A stretch of 64,000 bases of DNA, from assembly GCF_001282945.1 (NCBI RefSeq), contig NZ_CDMG01000002.1:327854-391853 (forward strand). The letters are read 5' to 3'. Below the pieces are notes generated by a model, which saw only the letters and a program-made list of their open reading frames with translations, did not search any database and had not been told where the DNA came from. Source of the DNA: Helicobacter ailurogastricus (GTDB taxonomy: Bacteria; Campylobacterota; Campylobacteria; Campylobacterales; Helicobacteraceae). Made by a program: the position numbers and the translations under genes. This document shows, piece by piece, positions 25,500 to 35,058 of this stretch. Within the stretch, counting starts at the first letter, position 1. Each line of letters begins with the position of its first letter.

Positions 25500-26648
25500 A
25501 TGGGCTCTTATCTTTTCACCTCAGAATCGGTGACAGAGGGGCATCCGGATAAAATGGCAGATCAAATCAGCGATGCCGTTTTAGATTACATCATTGAGCG
25601 GGACAAGAACGCCCGCGTGGCGTGCGAAACCTTATTGGCTAATGGGTTTTGTATCATCACAGGCGAACTTAAGACCAACATCTACGCCCCCATGCAAGAG
25701 ATCGCAAGAGGAGTGGTCAAAGACATCGGCTACACGGACGCACTCTATGGCTTTGACTACCGCAGTGCAGCGGTGCTCAATGGAATCGGCGAGCAAAGCC
25801 CGGACATCAATCAGGGCGTGGATCGCTTGGATGGCGAAGTGGGGGCGGGCGATCAGGGCTTGATGTTTGGCTACGCTTGCAATGAAACCCCCCAATACAT
25901 GCCCCTAGCCATTAGCCTAGCGCACGCCATCACCTTAGGGCTTGCCCGCGCGCGCAAAAGCGCAACTTTGCCTTTTTTGCGCCCCGATGGCAAGGCGCAG
26001 GTGACGATCCGCTATGAAGACGATAAACCCGTGGGTATCGATACAATCGTGGTTTCTACCCAACACTCGCCTGAAGTCGATCAAAAACACTTGCGCGAGT
26101 CCGTGATTGAAGAGATCGTTTATAAGGTCCTGCCCAAAGAGTTTTTAGACGACAACATCAAATACCACATCAACCCTACGGGTAAATTTGTCATCGGCGG
26201 ACCACAAGGCGATGCGGGCTTGACGGGGCGCAAGATCATCGTGGATACCTATGGGGGCTCTTGTCCGCACGGGGGCGGGGCGTTTAGCGGAAAAGACCCC
26301 TCTAAAGTCGATCGCAGCGCGGCTTATATGGCGCGCTACATCGCTAAAAATTTAGTGGCTAGTGGGGTGTGCCAGCGCGCCACGGTACAACTGGCTTACG
26401 CCATAGGCATTGTCGATCCCGTCTCTGTCTATATCAACACCCACCACACCAGTACACACAGCCCCCAAGCGCTTGAGGCGTGTGTGCGCACGCTCTTTAA
26501 ACTTACCCCAAAAGGGATCATTGAGAGTTTGGATTTACTGCGCCCCATTTACCGTCAAACGGCGACTTACGGACACTTTGGGCGCGAAGGGTTTAGTTGG
26601 GAGCAAACCGACAAAGCCACAGCGATCGCCGACTTCTTAAGCAAATAA
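25500..26648 (+). CDS. metK: S-adenosylmethionine synthetase
   Basis: Makes SAM from methionine and ATP. 382 residues from the ATG at 25500, directly after GGGGAGTTG; a TTG at 25497 would overlap the ribosome site spacing. Motifs: [28 protein letters not shown] (family signature 1), [16 protein letters not shown] and GGGAFSGKD (signature 2). It follows tsf by 9 bases; SAM made here feeds radical SAM and methyltransferases such as QueE and KsgA elsewhere in the window. Confidence 0.97.
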   Translation: MGSYLFTSESVTEGHPDKMADQISDAVLDYIIERDKNARVACETLLANGFCIITGELKTNIYAPMQEIARGVVKDIGYTDALYGFDYRSAAVLNGIGEQSPDINQGVDRLDGEVGAGDQGLMFGYACNETPQYMPLAISLAHAITLGLARARKSATLPFLRPDGKAQVTIRYEDDKPVGIDTIVVSTQHSPEVDQKHLRESVIEEIVYKVLPKEFLDDNIKYHINPTGKFVIGGPQGDAGLTGRKIIVDTYGGSCPHGGGAFSGKDPSKVDRSAAYMARYIAKNLVASGVCQRATVQLAYAIGIVDPVSVYINTHHTSTHSPQALEACVRTLFKLTPKGIIESLDLLRPIYRQTATYGHFGREGFSWEQTDKATAIADFLSK

Positions 26649-26672
26649 TCAAGGTTTTTAGATTTTAGGAAG

Positions 26673-26748
26673 TGGTGGAGTGTAGGGGGATCGAACCCCT
26701 GACCTCAACGCTGCCAGCGTTGCGCTCTCCCAGCTGAGCTAACACCCC
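26673..26748 (-). tRNA. tRNA-Ala (anticodon GGC)
   Basis: On the reverse strand a complete 76-base cloverleaf: acceptor GGGGTGT / ACACTCC, D-arm TTAGCTCAGCTGGGAGAGC, anticodon stem CAACG / CGTTG around CTGGCAG (anticodon GGC), T-loop GGTTCGATCCC, and an encoded CCA end after discriminator A. It reads GCC and GCU alanine codons. It is convergent with metK and 41 bases after plsC's neighbour end. Confidence 0.96.
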
Positions 26749-26758
26749 AAAAGCAAGC

Positions 26759-26767
26759 ATTGTAGCA
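26759..26767 (-). promoter_or_regulatory. Extended -10 promoter of the tRNA-Ala gene
   Basis: Reverse-strand TGC-TACAAT, 10 bases before the tRNA 5' end, the usual short distance for a tRNA promoter. Confidence 0.6.
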
Positions 26768-26789
26768 CAGATTTTATTAAAATGCAAGT

Positions 26790-27485
26790 CTAACCATTGA
26801 GCTCCTGATAGTGTTTGTTGTACTCTGCTTGCATGTCTTGCTCTAATTTGGCATACCAGTCTGTGCTTAAGTCGGGCGTGAAGGCGGGCATGAGCACCAT
26901 GCGTAGGTGCGTGGCCTGCGATTCTATGGGTTTGGTGTTAAAAATCTTGCGGGTGTTGAATAAGAGGATGGGCTGGATTTTTAAGTGCAATTTCTCTGCC
27001 AAAACCCTAGCCCCTGGTTTAAAAGGCAAGAATTTTTCAGCCCCCCTGCCCCTTGTCCCCTCAGGAAAGATCACCAAGGGGCGATCTTGCTCGAGCTTTT
27101 CTTTGGCAATTTTAATCAAAGATGCTAACCCGCGCCGATCCTCTCTATCGATTAAAATCATCTGGGGGGTTTTGAGCGCGTAGCCATAATAGGGGATGTC
27201 GCCCAATTCTTTTTTGGCGATCCAGCAGATGTTGCGGGGGTGGTAGGCCTCTAGGCAGATGATGTCGATGATGCTTTGGTGGTTTAAGACGATCAAATCC
27301 GCGCTCAAATCAAATTCCCCGACTTTCTCCAAAGGCGAGCCCATGAGTGGGAAGAAAGATCGGCACCATTTGCGGGTTTGGCGGGAGTTGTTGCGCTTAC
27401 GGGTTAAAAAATTCATTAGAATAATAAAGCCTAGCCCTAAACCCACAACCAACAAAGCATAAATGCCCCGAATTTTACTCCACAT
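26790..27485 (-). CDS. plsC: 1-acyl-sn-glycerol-3-phosphate acyltransferase
   Basis: Second acylation of phospholipid synthesis, at the inner membrane. 231 residues: an N-terminal helix (about 8-26), the catalytic NHQSIID (H-x4-D), the substrate motif FPEGTRGRG and a third motif VPILLFN-like region (IQPILLFN). It overlaps the upstream SH3 protein gene by 11 bases. Order ctpA-(SH3 protein)-plsC is as in H. pylori. Confidence 0.93.
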   Translation of the reverse strand: MWSKIRGIYALLVVGLGLGFIILMNFLTRKRNNSRQTRKWCRSFFPLMGSPLEKVGEFDLSADLIVLNHQSIIDIICLEAYHPRNICWIAKKELGDIPYYGYALKTPQMILIDREDRRGLASLIKIAKEKLEQDRPLVIFPEGTRGRGAEKFLPFKPGARVLAEKLHLKIQPILLFNTRKIFNTKPIESQATHLRMVLMPAFTPDLSTDWYAKLEQDMQAEYNKHYQELNG

Positions 27486-28569
27486 CTTCTTTCCTCACCC
27501 AACCAATTTTTTCATCATCGGTCATGATTTTATAATACTTGGCATGCTCGCCTATGATTTTGACATGCAAGGCCTCTTTAGGGATCGCCAATAAAGTTGA
27601 ATTTTGCGTGGGCAAGATTTTAATCGCTGCTTGCGCCCTTAAAATCCCCGTGCGGTAAGTGGAAAGGATATTCCACAGCAAGACTCCCAAGAGCAAAACA
27701 GCCACAACCAAGGTGGCGTTTTTATAGCTGGTGAGAAAATAGCACACCACAACCACGAGCAACAAAGTCATTAAAAAGATATTCGAAAAGAGCAATAAAT
27801 TATTCTTGGGTTTTAGGTTGCTCTGCGTGCTCACACTTTCTTCAATGGGGATGAGCGAAAAATGCAACTCTTTAAACTGCGCCTCTTGCAAGGAAAAATA
27901 ATTAAAAGACAGGTTTTGCATGCCCTTTGGCAAAATGCAATAATAAACCCCACTGGCATCCCCTGCGCCTAAACGGCTGCTTTCAAAGCCTTGCTTGAAT
28001 CCGCCCGGGATTTTAAAATCCTCTAGATTCGCCCCCCTTGTTTGCAACTCAAAGACTAAAATATTGTGGGCGGTGTCGTACTCCTTGACCTTATAACCTA
28101 CGAGTTTAAAACTCTGCGCCACCACCCCTGTGTAATTGGGGTGCGCTGAGAGATCGACCACCTGCAAGGGGATAGCCGGCGCGCTAGATTTATCTAAATA
28201 GCCCTGATTTTGCACAAAAGCACTCACTTTAAGGGCGGGAACAACTGCTTTTGTGCCTAAAACTTTGTAATCGTAGGTTGCGCTGAAAGTGCCATTGCCT
28301 GTGTCTAGCCAAGTGGGGGTGAAGTTGATCCGTTGAAGTTTTTTGGGATCGGGCAGGTTTTCTAGAGCCGCCCCTAGAAACTTGGCTTGAGAAAAGAGCA
28401 TCAAGCGATACTGCACGCTGATGCGTTGTCCGATATACACGGGCTTGCCAGTCAATTCTTGCAAATTAGCCACCTTGACATACACGACCTTAGCCTGAAC
28501 TTCCTCGCCTTGCAACCCGACTAAAAAAAACAAGAAGCCTAAGAGATAGCGCGCTAGCCCCACCCTCAC
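27475..28569 (-). CDS. Membrane protein with C-terminal SH3-like domain, unknown function
   Basis: 364 residues with a GTG start at 28569. Signal peptide (about 1-20), a long periplasmic beta-rich part (about 25-255; BatD-like in look, with [12 protein letters not shown]), two close membrane helices (about 263-282 and 287-306), then a bacterial SH3-like end ([37 protein letters not shown]). SH3 domains of this kind often bind cell wall. Its gene lies 6 bases after ctpA and overlaps plsC by 11 bases, an order kept in H. pylori. Function unknown. Confidence 0.75.
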   Translation of the reverse strand: MRVGLARYLLGFLFFLVGLQGEEVQAKVVYVKVANLQELTGKPVYIGQRISVQYRLMLFSQAKFLGAALENLPDPKKLQRINFTPTWLDTGNGTFSATYDYKVLGTKAVVPALKVSAFVQNQGYLDKSSAPAIPLQVVDLSAHPNYTGVVAQSFKLVGYKVKEYDTAHNILVFELQTRGANLEDFKIPGGFKQGFESSRLGAGDASGVYYCILPKGMQNLSFNYFSLQEAQFKELHFSLIPIEESVSTQSNLKPKNNLLLFSNIFLMTLLLVVVVCYFLTSYKNATLVVAVLLLGVLLWNILSTYRTGILRAQAAIKILPTQNSTLLAIPKEALHVKIIGEHAKYYKIMTDDEKIGWVRKEDVE

Positions 28570-28575
28570 AATGGC

Positions 28576-29955
28576 CTACTTATGCGCGCTCTCTTTTTGT
28601 GGGGCGGTTAAGATGTCCCAAACTTTTAGGGTGTCGATGGCGGTTTTTAGCTGGATGTCGGCGTTGATGTCTTTTTGGGTGATGGGCTTATCCTCTTTAT
28701 TTTCACCCTTTTTGCCATGCTCGGATTTTTTGCTCTCAGATTTGTTGTTTAGCGATTGCAATTCCTGTTGCAAATGGTGTTTTAAATCCGCCTCTTTGAT
28801 GCTGAATTTGCTTTCGTCTTGGGGGACATTGCCCGGATGGACCACAATGTCTGGCTTAATCCCCACCGCTTGGATCGTGCGCCCGCTGGGTAAATAGTAG
28901 CGGGCGATGGTGATCTTAATCGCCTCGTCTCTACCCACGGGGAAAGTGGTTTGCACGCTGCCTTTACCAAAGGTGCTCTCCCCAATGATGATCGCCCGCT
29001 TGTGATCTTGCAGGGCCCCTGAAACGATCTCGCTGGCACTTGCTGTGCCGGCATTGACTAAAACCGCGATGGGAAGATTAGGATAGGGGGCTTTGCCGTT
29101 GGCTCTATATTCGATGTCCTCAGATTTGATCCGCCCTTTTTGCGACACGATGACGCCATGCTTGATGAAGAGATTAGACAAGTCAATAGCTTGGTTTAAA
29201 AGCCCGCCCGGATTGGAGCGCAGGTCTAGCACAATGCCTTGTAAATTTCTAGCCTTGCTTAACTCGGTAAGCACTCCCTTAACCACATTGCGATCAAACG
29301 AATTGACCCGCACATACAAGAAGTGCGTACCCTCGATCTTTTTGGCATGCACGGATTTGATCTTAATGATGTCGCGCAACATCTTCACCACAATGGGTTT
29401 GGGCTCAGACTTACGCACTAAAGTGAGCTCAATGGGGGTTTTTGGCTTGCCGCGCATGAGATTGACGGCATTATCAATGCTCATGTTTAGCGTGCTCTCT
29501 TGGTTGATCTTTAAGATCACATCGCCCGCTTTGATCCCGGCTCTAAAGGCGGGGGTGTCATCCAGCGGGGCGATCACGGTGAGCGCGCCATCGCGGATAC
29601 CCACAGTGATGCCCAACCCGCCAAATTCGCCCTCGGTTTGGGCTCTAAAATCGCGGAATTTTTTAGGCGTTAAGTAGGACGAGTGCGCGTCTAAATTCGT
29701 CATCAACCCATCGATGGCCTTATCGACAATGTCGTTAATGCTGACCTCATCCACATAGTAGCGTTCGATTTGTTCCACCACGCTAGAGAATTTTTTTAAG
29801 GCATTGAGCCGCTCTTGAGTCGTTGGCTTGCTATTTTTTTTAAAGCTCTTGGTGTGGGGGGTGTCTTGCGCCACTTCTTGTTGGGGCAAATTGTGCGCCA
29901 CCAGCCACACACTTAAAATAGACGACACAACCCCCATCGTAAAATACTTATTCAT
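28576..29955 (-). CDS. ctpA: Carboxyl-terminal processing protease, S41 family
   Basis: Periplasmic Ser-Lys protease. 459 residues: signal/anchor helix (about 1-20), PDZ domain (about 100-185, GLGITVG to LTLVR), and the S41 catalytic domain with LRSNPGG, the catalytic Ser in NAGTASASEI and the Lys in ESTFGKGSVQ. The C-terminal region (about 395-430) is a Lys/Glu/Ser-rich linker. AAGGGA stands before the ATG. In other bacteria such enzymes process outer membrane or cell wall proteins. Confidence 0.92.
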   Translation of the reverse strand: MNKYFTMGVVSSILSVWLVAHNLPQQEVAQDTPHTKSFKKNSKPTTQERLNALKKFSSVVEQIERYYVDEVSINDIVDKAIDGLMTNLDAHSSYLTPKKFRDFRAQTEGEFGGLGITVGIRDGALTVIAPLDDTPAFRAGIKAGDVILKINQESTLNMSIDNAVNLMRGKPKTPIELTLVRKSEPKPIVVKMLRDIIKIKSVHAKKIEGTHFLYVRVNSFDRNVVKGVLTELSKARNLQGIVLDLRSNPGGLLNQAIDLSNLFIKHGVIVSQKGRIKSEDIEYRANGKAPYPNLPIAVLVNAGTASASEIVSGALQDHKRAIIIGESTFGKGSVQTTFPVGRDEAIKITIARYYLPSGRTIQAVGIKPDIVVHPGNVPQDESKFSIKEADLKHHLQQELQSLNNKSESKKSEHGKKGENKEDKPITQKDINADIQLKTAIDTLKVWDILTAPQKESAHK

Positions 29956-30126
29956 CGATTCCCTTATGTTTTAATTCTCGCATCAAAAGGCCCCATTTTA
30001 TCGAAAATTAAGCAATTTTACAATTATCCCACACAAACCCCCTGCGGGTTGGCTAAAGCTTAAACCCCCTTACAGGGTTGGTTACTTTGCGTAGCGTTAT
30101 TTCTATCCACGACTCGCAAGCAAAAA

Positions 30127-30173
30127 TTTAGCACCACTCTAACAGAGTTTTTCATTATAATTTTGGTGCTAAA
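30127..30173 (+). promoter_or_regulatory. Promoter of the first Hof gene framed by a 10-bp inverted repeat
   Basis: TATAAT at 30156-30161 is flanked by TTTAGCACCA (30127-30136) and TGGTGCTAAA (30164-30173), a perfect 10-bp inverted repeat with a 27-base spacer that holds the -10 box and runs to the likely transcript start. A second small inverted repeat, CTAGC / GCTAG, follows at about 30180-30194. This could be a two-site operator or a DNA hairpin; the regulator is not known. Confidence 0.5.
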
Positions 30174-30236
30174 GCACTTCTAGCTACGGGCTAGAAAAGG
30201 TCTTTACGCGATTTGTCAAGATGGCAAAGGAGTCCC

Positions 30237-31697
30237 ATGCAAGACAGGCACGAAACACAGCAAGATATAGACATCAAATCCAACTTCTCGGTCTTGGCGT
30301 ATGTTTGTGGCTCGTTGATCTTCTTTGCAAGCTCTTTAGATGCGTTTGAATACAAGTTTAGTGGCCGAGCCGAGCAGACCTCTCAAATTGGGTTCAACAC
30401 CAGAGCGATTAAGCGCAGAAGAGGCCTTTATCCCATGCAACAATACGCCACAGTGGCGGGGTATTTAGATTTAAGCTTTAGTTTATTGCCCCAAAAGTCT
30501 CCCCACAGCCTTAAAGGCGGGATCGGGGGCATGGTCGGCGGGGTTTTCTACGACAGCACTAAAAAACTTGAGGGTGGGAGCGAAATCTACAATCTATATG
30601 GTTTCTACGATGGATATTTAGGGGGATCTTCTAATGTTTTGAGCACGGACAGCATTGACATTAAAAATAATAAAAAACGCGCATTGGCTAAAACCTACAT
30701 TTGGAGCGATGCGTTCTTAGAATACCAATACAAAGATGTCTTTGGGATCAAGGGCGGACGCTACACCTCCACCATGCCTTATAGAAGCGGGAAAACGCAG
30801 GGTTTTGAAGCCTTTGGCCAGTATAAACACGCCCGCTTGATTTGGTTTAGCTCTTTTGGCAGGGCAATCGTGGGCAGTGGGTTTTTAATCAATTGGTATG
30901 CCCCTAGGACATCTTATAGCGGCAATTGGACAAAGAACACCCGTGGGGGCTGGACTCCACATGGATACCAACTCTCCTATGGCACGCACGCCACCCGCTT
31001 GATTTACAACAACCATAAATTTTTGGCCGAGTTTTTCTATTACTTCTCGCCCAAGGTTTTTAACGCTCCGGGTTTTCAGTTTGGTTGGGACACCAACCCC
31101 AATTTTGATGGCAAGGGCTTTCGATCAGATAGCCACATCATCGCTATTTTTCCCATGTATGAGCCTTGGATGGTGCTCAATAACAAAGGCGCGCCCATTT
31201 ACAAATACGATAACCCCATAACCCCCACCGGCCAGAGCTTGATTTTGCGCCAACGTTTCGATTACAACAACTTTTATTTGGTGGGGACTTTTTATAAAAA
31301 TTTTGGCAACACTAACGCCTATGTGGGCAATATGGGTAACCCGGCGGGCGTACTCTTAGGGGGCAATAGCATTTACGCCGGCACGGCTGGCACGGCGTTG
31401 AAGGCCGATGCTGTAACGGGAGCCATCGCCTATGGAGCCACACATTTTAATAAAAAATTCTTGTGGCGCATGCAGTGGCAATGGACCAGTGCGCCTGTGG
31501 CGTGGGAAGCGCGTTACATGCTCACACTGGGGTACACCTTTAACCAAGTACTCAAGGCCACGATCGACTTAGCCTATTATGGAGTACATACGAATAAGGG
31601 CTACCAAGCGGGCTTAAACGGGCCATGCGTTACTTATTGTGGCGGAGGTTATCAAGACCGCAGCGCACTCTACACCAACCTCATCGCTTCTTTTTAG
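30237..31697 (+). CDS. Hof-family outer membrane porin (array gene 1)
   Basis: 486 residues from the ATG at 30237, chosen for AAAGGAG 5 bases upstream. An unusually long polar start (about 18 residues) precedes the signal core, with cleavage near SLDAFEYKFSG. The family pattern (HP_OMP_2/Hof) is clear: F-YKFSGRAEQTSQIGFN at the mature start, GLYPMQQYATV, GIKGGRY, WFSSFGRAI, FYYFSPKVFNAPG, RQRFDYNNFYLVGTFYKNFGNTNA and YQDRSALYTNLIASF with terminal Phe. A Cys pair (PCVTYC) lies near the end. Hof proteins are trimer-type porin barrels of about 450-550 residues. First of six in a row. Confidence 0.88.
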   Translation: MQDRHETQQDIDIKSNFSVLAYVCGSLIFFASSLDAFEYKFSGRAEQTSQIGFNTRAIKRRRGLYPMQQYATVAGYLDLSFSLLPQKSPHSLKGGIGGMVGGVFYDSTKKLEGGSEIYNLYGFYDGYLGGSSNVLSTDSIDIKNNKKRALAKTYIWSDAFLEYQYKDVFGIKGGRYTSTMPYRSGKTQGFEAFGQYKHARLIWFSSFGRAIVGSGFLINWYAPRTSYSGNWTKNTRGGWTPHGYQLSYGTHATRLIYNNHKFLAEFFYYFSPKVFNAPGFQFGWDTNPNFDGKGFRSDSHIIAIFPMYEPWMVLNNKGAPIYKYDNPITPTGQSLILRQRFDYNNFYLVGTFYKNFGNTNAYVGNMGNPAGVLLGGNSIYAGTAGTALKADAVTGAIAYGATHFNKKFLWRMQWQWTSAPVAWEARYMLTLGYTFNQVLKATIDLAYYGVHTNKGYQAGLNGPCVTYCGGGYQDRSALYTNLIASF

Positions 31698-31728
31698 CCA
31701 TTTTGCTAGGAAAAAGTGGGGTGTTTTA

Positions 31729-31747
31729 AGCAAGAACTTGCTAGAAT
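31729..31747 (+). promoter_or_regulatory. Palindrome and -10 box before the leader ORF of array gene 2
   Basis: AGCAAG-AA-CTTGCT, a perfect 6-2-6 palindrome (31729-31742), runs directly into TAGAAT (31742-31747). A protein bound to the palindrome would touch the -10. The transcript would start near 31754, some 45 bases before the leader ORF. Confidence 0.45.
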
Positions 31748-31800
31748 CAGACACACGAGAGTGAATGGCCGTTAAATTATTTTCGTTTTAAGGAGATTTG

Positions 31801-31932
31801 ATGGGTTACCCCACAACCAGCTTAACATCCCCATTAGGCCTTTCTTCTTTCATTACTTGCCCCCGTCCTTACATCATGAAAGAGAGGAGAGTTTTGGACT
31901 GCATGCAGCTCCTAGGCATTAGGTGTTGCTAA
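31801..31932 (+). CDS. Possible 43-residue leader peptide/small protein before array gene 2
   Basis: ATG at 31801 has AAGGAG 6 bases upstream, the best ribosome site in this 320-base gap, and opens 43 codons ending in CC before TAA. The peptide has four Cys and a basic middle (MKERRV); no helix or signal is evident. After its stop, GTAACAC (31935-31941) and GTGTTAC (31985-31991) can pair, placing the hof ribosome site just beyond. It may be a regulatory leader ORF or a small protein; it resembles nothing I know. Confidence 0.4.
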   Translation: MGYPTTSLTSPLGLSSFITCPRPYIMKERRVLDCMQLLGIRCC

Positions 31933-32020
31933 GGGTAACACGCCCGATTTGGTTTTAGGTTTTCCAAGAGTTTTTAAACCCGTTGTGTTACACACAGATC
32001 ACGCACATTAAAGGATTGTG

Positions 32021-33550
32021 ATGAAAAGAGTTGTGTCGCTCTCTAAAAATTTAGTGGCTTGGTTGGGGCTTGCGTCCCAAACTTCGGCTTTGGATTGGAA
32101 GCACTTAGATTTGCGCAATTTGGAGTCTTTTGCCAAATTCAAGGCAGGTGCGGAGTCTTTCTCTAAAATTGGATTTAACAATAAACCCATCAACACCAAT
32201 AAAGGCCTCTACCCCACAGAAACTTTTGCGACCATCGTGGCGTATTTGCAATTAGATTTTCCCGAACTCATGCCCAAAAGTGCAACCGCCAATGGACACC
32301 ACATGTCAGGGAGTCTAGGCGGGTTTGGTGGGGGCTTGCTCTACGATGGCACGAAATACGCCATTAACCAAGTTACGGGCAAGCCCTATGGAAGCATGGC
32401 TTGGAACTACTTTGGTTACTGGGGTGGGCTCGTGGGGCAAAAGCCTTGGGCAAAGTGCTGGTATGGGGCAGGGGGCGGTAGCGCTTCCGACTACGCAGGC
32501 AAAAGCGCAGCCCAACTGCAAGCCATGTCAGATGCGACAGTTATTGGGGGGGTGAATGCCGCTGATTGTGTGCAAGGCTATGCTGATAACGCCCGCAATT
32601 ATGTGATCTACAACGCCTATATTGACTATTCTTATAAGGATATCTTTAGATTCAGGGGCGGGCGTTACGAATCTCCCGCTGACTACATGAGTGGTTACAC
32701 GCAAGGCTTGGACATGACTTTAAAGTTGAGAAACTTTAAGTTTTGGTGGTTTAGCTCCTTTGGCCGTGGCTTTGCTTACAACGAATGGCTTTATAATTTT
32801 TACTCGCCTAAAACTTACACGCTCGCCAATGGCAAAAAGATCAACCCCGGGGTGCATGCTTTTTACATCACTTGGGAATACAAGGGCTTTAGTGTCGTGC
32901 CCTTTGTCTATTTTTCGCCCAACAACGAATATAGCCCATGCTTTACTCTCATGTATGATAGCAACCCCAAATTTAAGGGGGTTGGTTGGCGCTCGCAAAC
33001 CGACATCACGGTCTTAAACCCCTTTTACGCACCCCGTTTTTGGAACACCTACCAATTTGGGATGCTCTCGGGTAGAAACGCCCACAGCTTGATGATCAAA
33101 CAGCGTTTTGACTACAACCAATACAACTTTGGGGGCGGGATTTACCAAAATTTTGGCAACGCCAACTACATGATTGGCTACCACGGGAGCCGCTTAGGCT
33201 TTGACTTTTGGACAAACACGGTCTATGCCAACACCATTAACTCCCTCTCTTACATGATGGACTCTAACGCTTTCACGGGCTTTCTCTTTGGCGGGGGGGT
33301 GTATAAAAAATGGCTTTGGGGTTTGATCGGCCGTTTAACCTATGGACCTAGAGCGGATGAGCAAAGCTTTGCGTTCAACGTTGGTTACGAGTTTTCCAAA
33401 CATTTTTACGCCGACATTAAAATAGAATACTATAACCAGTTGATACACCATGGCTATAAAGTGGGTTGGAATGGCCCTTTCTTGCCCGATCAACCTGCCA
33501 CCGACCAAGATAGAAGCCATATTTTTACCGAGATTAAAGTGAAGCTTTAG
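32021..33550 (+). CDS. Hof-family outer membrane porin (array gene 2)
   Basis: 509 residues from the ATG at 32021 (AAAGGA upstream; a GTG at 32018 is in frame). The signal peptide ends near QTSALDW. Family motifs: KIGFNNKPINTNKGLYPTETFAT, RGGRYESPADYMSG, WWFSSFGRGF, PFVYFSPNNEYSP, IKQRFDYNQYNFGGGIYQNFGNANY and DQDRSHIFTEIKVKL. The protein ends in Leu rather than Phe. An extra segment of about 45 residues after PWAKCW, rich in Ala, Gly and Ser and closed by a second Cys (NAADCVQ), is absent from genes 1, 3 and 4 and probably forms a large surface loop with a disulfide. Confidence 0.88.
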   Translation: MKRVVSLSKNLVAWLGLASQTSALDWKHLDLRNLESFAKFKAGAESFSKIGFNNKPINTNKGLYPTETFATIVAYLQLDFPELMPKSATANGHHMSGSLGGFGGGLLYDGTKYAINQVTGKPYGSMAWNYFGYWGGLVGQKPWAKCWYGAGGGSASDYAGKSAAQLQAMSDATVIGGVNAADCVQGYADNARNYVIYNAYIDYSYKDIFRFRGGRYESPADYMSGYTQGLDMTLKLRNFKFWWFSSFGRGFAYNEWLYNFYSPKTYTLANGKKINPGVHAFYITWEYKGFSVVPFVYFSPNNEYSPCFTLMYDSNPKFKGVGWRSQTDITVLNPFYAPRFWNTYQFGMLSGRNAHSLMIKQRFDYNQYNFGGGIYQNFGNANYMIGYHGSRLGFDFWTNTVYANTINSLSYMMDSNAFTGFLFGGGVYKKWLWGLIGRLTYGPRADEQSFAFNVGYEFSKHFYADIKIEYYNQLIHHGYKVGWNGPFLPDQPATDQDRSHIFTEIKVKL

Positions 33551-33593
33551 TTTAAAGTTTTGGTCGTGGAATTTTGAATCCTTGGGGGTTTGT

Positions 33594-34949
33594 ATGGGCT
33601 TAATGTGCCGTAAAGGCTTGTTCTTTTGCGCATGCTGTGCGAGCACTTTGGGGGCTTTTGATTACAAATTCAGCGGGACAAGCGAGTCGGTTTCTAAGGT
33701 CGGTTTCAACCACTCCCCCATCAACTCTAAAGAGGGCATTTTCCCTACAGAGAGCTTTGTAACCCTAACGCTCAAGGCCCAAGTGGATGCGAGTTTGTGG
33801 GAGAATGAGAATTATAAGCTCAGTGCAGGGTTGGGTGGCAGCATCGGTGGATTGGCCTACAATTCGACTAAAACTTTAATCGATCAGAGCACCGGGCAGC
33901 TCTATGGCTCTAAGATTTACTACTATTTTGGGCGTTGGTGGGGGTTTTTGGGCAACGCCCCTTGGAAAAAGTCCAATATAGAATCCACGCAACAAGCCCG
34001 TCCCTATGTGCTCTACAACGCTTTTTTGCGCTACGACTATGGGCATGTTTTAACCATCATTGCCGGCCGCTACCTTTCTAAAACGATTTTTTTAAGCGGA
34101 TACACAGAAGGGTTTGAAGTCTCTTATAAATTCCGCCCCTATTTTAGATTGCGCTGGTTTAGCTCTTTTGGGCGGGCTTTGGCGGTGGGGGAATTTATCC
34201 GCCCTTGGTACGCCCCCATCACCACCACCAATAAAAAAGGCCAAGTGGTCGATTTGGGCATCCACGCTGTGGGGCTAAATTTTGACACCAAGAAATTTTC
34301 AGCGGTGGGCTTTGTCTATTTCTCCCCCAACACCTACACCACCCCCGGGGTCAAGCTCCACTACAACAGCAACCCCAGCTTTAACGGGCTGGGCTTTAAA
34401 TCCTTAACCGACATGACTGTAATCTTTCCTATTTATAGCCCACACCTCTACGATGCATGGTATCGGGGCTCTATGTTGGGTAAGGGCGGGGTGAGTTTAT
34501 ACATCCGCCAACGCTTTGACTACAACCAATACAATTTTGGCGGGGGATACTTCCAAAACTTTGGCAACGCCAACGCTAAGATCAACTGGTATGGTAGCCC
34601 CATTGGCATCGACTACCGCGACAACAGCGTTTACGGCGGGCTCATGGATAACATGATTTCACCCAATGCGGTGACGGGTTTTGTCTTTATGGGGGGGGTG
34701 TATAAAAAGCTCTTTTGGGGGCTCGTGGGGCGCTTGACCTTCTCACCTAGGGCTAACGAGCAAAGTGTGGCTTGGAATGTGGGAATCAAGTGGAACCGTT
34801 ACTTTTCGACCAACATCAAGATTGAATACAATGAAGTGGACACCCACAAGGGCTATAATATCGCCAACTGGTACACCCTAGACCCAAGTGCCCCAGCCAC
34901 CAACCAAGACCGCAGTTATTTAATGACCGCCATTAAAGCGCAATTTTAG
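33594..34949 (+). CDS. Hof-family outer membrane porin (array gene 3)
   Basis: 451 residues, the shortest of the six, starting at the ATG 33594 after GGGGG; a further ATG at 33603 is possible. Signal peptide with Cys-rich core (FFCACC) ending STLGAFDYKFSG. Family motifs: VGFNHSPINSKEGIFPTESF, RWFSSFGRALA, VYFSPNTYTTPG, IRQRFDYNQYNFGGGYFQNFGNANA and NQDRSYLMTAIKAQF. From FDYNQYNFGGG on it is very like gene 2, which points to recent duplication or gene conversion. The gap to gene 2 is 43 bases with no promoter seen, so it is probably read with gene 2. Confidence 0.88.
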   Translation: MGLMCRKGLFFCACCASTLGAFDYKFSGTSESVSKVGFNHSPINSKEGIFPTESFVTLTLKAQVDASLWENENYKLSAGLGGSIGGLAYNSTKTLIDQSTGQLYGSKIYYYFGRWWGFLGNAPWKKSNIESTQQARPYVLYNAFLRYDYGHVLTIIAGRYLSKTIFLSGYTEGFEVSYKFRPYFRLRWFSSFGRALAVGEFIRPWYAPITTTNKKGQVVDLGIHAVGLNFDTKKFSAVGFVYFSPNTYTTPGVKLHYNSNPSFNGLGFKSLTDMTVIFPIYSPHLYDAWYRGSMLGKGGVSLYIRQRFDYNQYNFGGGYFQNFGNANAKINWYGSPIGIDYRDNSVYGGLMDNMISPNAVTGFVFMGGVYKKLFWGLVGRLTFSPRANEQSVAWNVGIKWNRYFSTNIKIEYNEVDTHKGYNIANWYTLDPSAPATNQDRSYLMTAIKAQF

Positions 34950-35058
34950 TGGCGATTTGTAACATTCAAGCATTGCTTAAGCACCCCGCGCCTTTCCAAA
35001 CTAGCCCAGTTGCCCCAAAGCTGTGCTACAACTCTAGATATTAACACAAGGAGCTCGA

